Assembly (NCBI GenBank): GCA_023132135.1
Contig: JAGLYR010000278.1
Coordinates: 1-6,192, forward strand
Origin: Candidatus Eiseniibacteriota bacterium
GTDB taxonomy: Bacteria > Arandabacterota > Arandabacteria > JAGLYR01
Reading direction: 5' to 3'
Length of the DNA stretch: 6,192 nt
Positions 5,081-6,192 of this stretch are shown piece after piece. The translations under genes were made by a program, and so were the position numbers. The notes beneath the pieces are model-generated. The model was not told the DNA's origin. It was given only the letters and a program-made list of their open reading frames with translations, and ran no database searches. The stretch's first letter is position 1. Every line of letters begins with the position of its first letter.

Positions 5081-6192
5081 ATGTCCAAGGTTATCGCCAC
5101 AGTTGCGATTGAGGGAGCTCGCGCCTGTGTTTCGAGGGCCGATGAGGCCGTTGCGCTGGCGGTTGAGAAACATGGGCGGGATGCCAAGGTGTCGCTGACG
5201 GACACGGCGTACTACCTTCCGGTGATCTATGCCTTGACGGGAAAGAAGGTGCAGGAGGTTGGGGACCTGGAAGAGGTAATGATCCGGGCCCGAGGACTCC
5301 TGTCCCCAGTGCCTTCCGAGACACTGTGTCTTCCCTATTTCGGAACCGCACTGGATGCGGGCGTGGCCACCCTGTTTGCGCAGGAGGCGATCGAGGCTCT
5401 CAAGGTGCTCAATGGTCTGCCTCTGTCCAGTGGTATCTGGCTCGGCCCAACCCCCGATGCGATTCTCCGGGAGCAGGGAATAAAGCTTGTTGACGGCCGC
5501 ATGCCCGGCTTCGCTGTATGCGTAGGCGCCATGCCGACTACCGAGGCGGCAGTGAAGCTGGCGCGTGATCTCCAGGAACGCAACATCCTTGTCTTCATGG
5601 CCGGCCACACGGGCGGTGTCAGTATGGCTGAACAGTTGGCGGAGGCCGCGGTGGAGATGAACTGGGATACGTTTCTTGTGCCCTACGGAAAAGACATTTC
5701 CGCCGCCATTCACGCCTTTGGTTTTTCGGCGAGGGCGGCGATGACATTTGGTGGCGTGATACCCAGCGGCACGGCGGAGGCGCGTAAGATCCTGCACTAC
5801 ACTCTGCAGCGCGTCCACGCCTTTGTGCTTGCACTGGGCGAGGTGGACGCCGAGAAGGGGGCAACCGCAGCGGGGGCTCTGGTCTTCGGCTTCCCGGTGA
5901 TTGCTGATACTGCGCTCCCGGAAATCCTCCCCTCGGGAGTCTGTGCCTACGAGCATATTGTCTCCTCCGTGGGCCACGACGAGATGCCTACCCGGGCCAT
6001 GGAAGTCCGGGGACTGAAGCTCAGAATAGACAAGGTGCCCATTCCGGTCCGCTACGGCCCGGCGTTCGAGGGCGAGCGTGTTCGGAAGGAGATGGTGGCG
6101 GCCGAGTTCGGCGGCAAGTTCGCACCGGCCTTTGAGCATCTGGAGATGGCGGACCTGCCGCAGGTCGAGGACGACCGGATCGAAGTGATCGG
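5081..6192 (+). CDS. acsB: Acetyl-CoA synthase (CO-methylating), N-terminal half; cut by the window end
   Basis: The frame is open for 370 codons to the window edge with no stop. It matches the N-terminal half of bacterial AcsB (about 730 residues in Moorella): DTAYYLPVIYALTG (41-54), VGDLEE (60-65), QGIKLVD (132-138), MTFGGVIPSG (221-230), RVHAFVLALGE (244-254), GFPVIADTALPE (270-281) and YGPAFEGERVRKE (325-337). The enzyme joins a methyl group from the corrinoid iron-sulfur protein, CO and CoA into acetyl-CoA, or runs in reverse. The N-terminal domain, which docks CODH in Moorella, is present, so this is the bacterial form rather than archaeal CdhC. The A-cluster cysteines lie in the missing C-terminal part and cannot be checked. 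The ATG at 5081 follows a GGGGGA stretch (5069-5074) and gives the MSKVIATVAI N-terminus expected for this group. The gene is 128 bp after the CODH homologue and probably in the same operon. Any acsC/acsD genes would lie beyond the window. Confidence 0.95.
   Translation, partial: MSKVIATVAIEGARACVSRADEAVALAVEKHGRDAKVSLTDTAYYLPVIYALTGKKVQEVGDLEEVMIRARGLLSPVPSETLCLPYFGTALDAGVATLFAQEAIEALKVLNGLPLSSGIWLGPTPDAILREQGIKLVDGRMPGFAVCVGAMPTTEAAVKLARDLQERNILVFMAGHTGGVSMAEQLAEAAVEMNWDTFLVPYGKDISAAIHAFGFSARAAMTFGGVIPSGTAEARKILHYTLQRVHAFVLALGEVDAEKGATAAGALVFGFPVIADTALPEILPSGVCAYEHIVSSVGHDEMPTRAMEVRGLKLRIDKVPIPVRYGPAFEGERVRKEMVAAEFGGKFAPAFEHLEMADLPQVEDDRIEVI

Noticed and set aside
4949-6139. A 396-codon minus-strand open frame
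   Set aside because: It is opposite acsB, whose translation matches acetyl-CoA synthase throughout. The antisense product is rich in Arg, His and Gly and shows no recognisable domain.

Overview
The window looks like chromosomal DNA from a GC-rich anaerobic bacterium that carries part of the Wood-Ljungdahl (reductive acetyl-CoA) pathway. The evidence is a run of three plus-strand genes: a CooC/AcsF-type nickel-insertion ATPase, a homologue of the carbon monoxide dehydrogenase catalytic subunit, and the start of acetyl-CoA synthase (AcsB, cut by the window end). This AcsB has the large N-terminal domain typical of bacterial enzymes, which archaeal CdhC lacks. I cannot name the phylum from sequence alone. 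There are no phage, IS, CRISPR, tRNA or rRNA signals.

Layout: 1-122 is non-coding and holds a hairpin and a short 7-bp repeat array. 123-1076 (minus) is a TIM-barrel-like protein resembling the peptidase U32 group. 1077-1296 is a divergent promoter region with a good sigma70-like promoter on each strand. 1297-2352 (plus) is a short MetE-like protein of the folate-independent 'core' methionine synthase type. 2353-2457 holds two different 7-bp repeat arrays. 2458-3234 (plus) is the CooC/AcsF-like ATPase. 3276-4952 (plus) is the CODH homologue. 4953-5080 holds another 7-bp array. 5081-6192 (plus) is the 5' half of acsB.

The most interesting item is the CODH homologue. It is an intact 558-codon frame with clear family motifs, but it lacks the whole N-terminal segment that carries the B- and D-cluster cysteines. 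It has also lost three of the six C-cluster ligands, the catalytic lysine and a catalytic histidine, judged by comparison with remembered Carboxydothermus hydrogenoformans CODH-II. It is very unlikely to be an ordinary CO dehydrogenase. Its place between a maturase that keeps its CxC metal site and acsB suggests it works with acetyl-CoA synthase, perhaps as a scaffold, CO-handling or assembly subunit.

Taken together (inference), the locus could serve a modified carbonyl branch in which ACS makes or cleaves acetyl-CoA without a classical CODH partner, and the adjacent methionine synthase uses methyl groups from the pathway's corrinoid protein. A second theme is short arrays with a 7-bp period, in different sequence versions, in three intergenic regions of the window.
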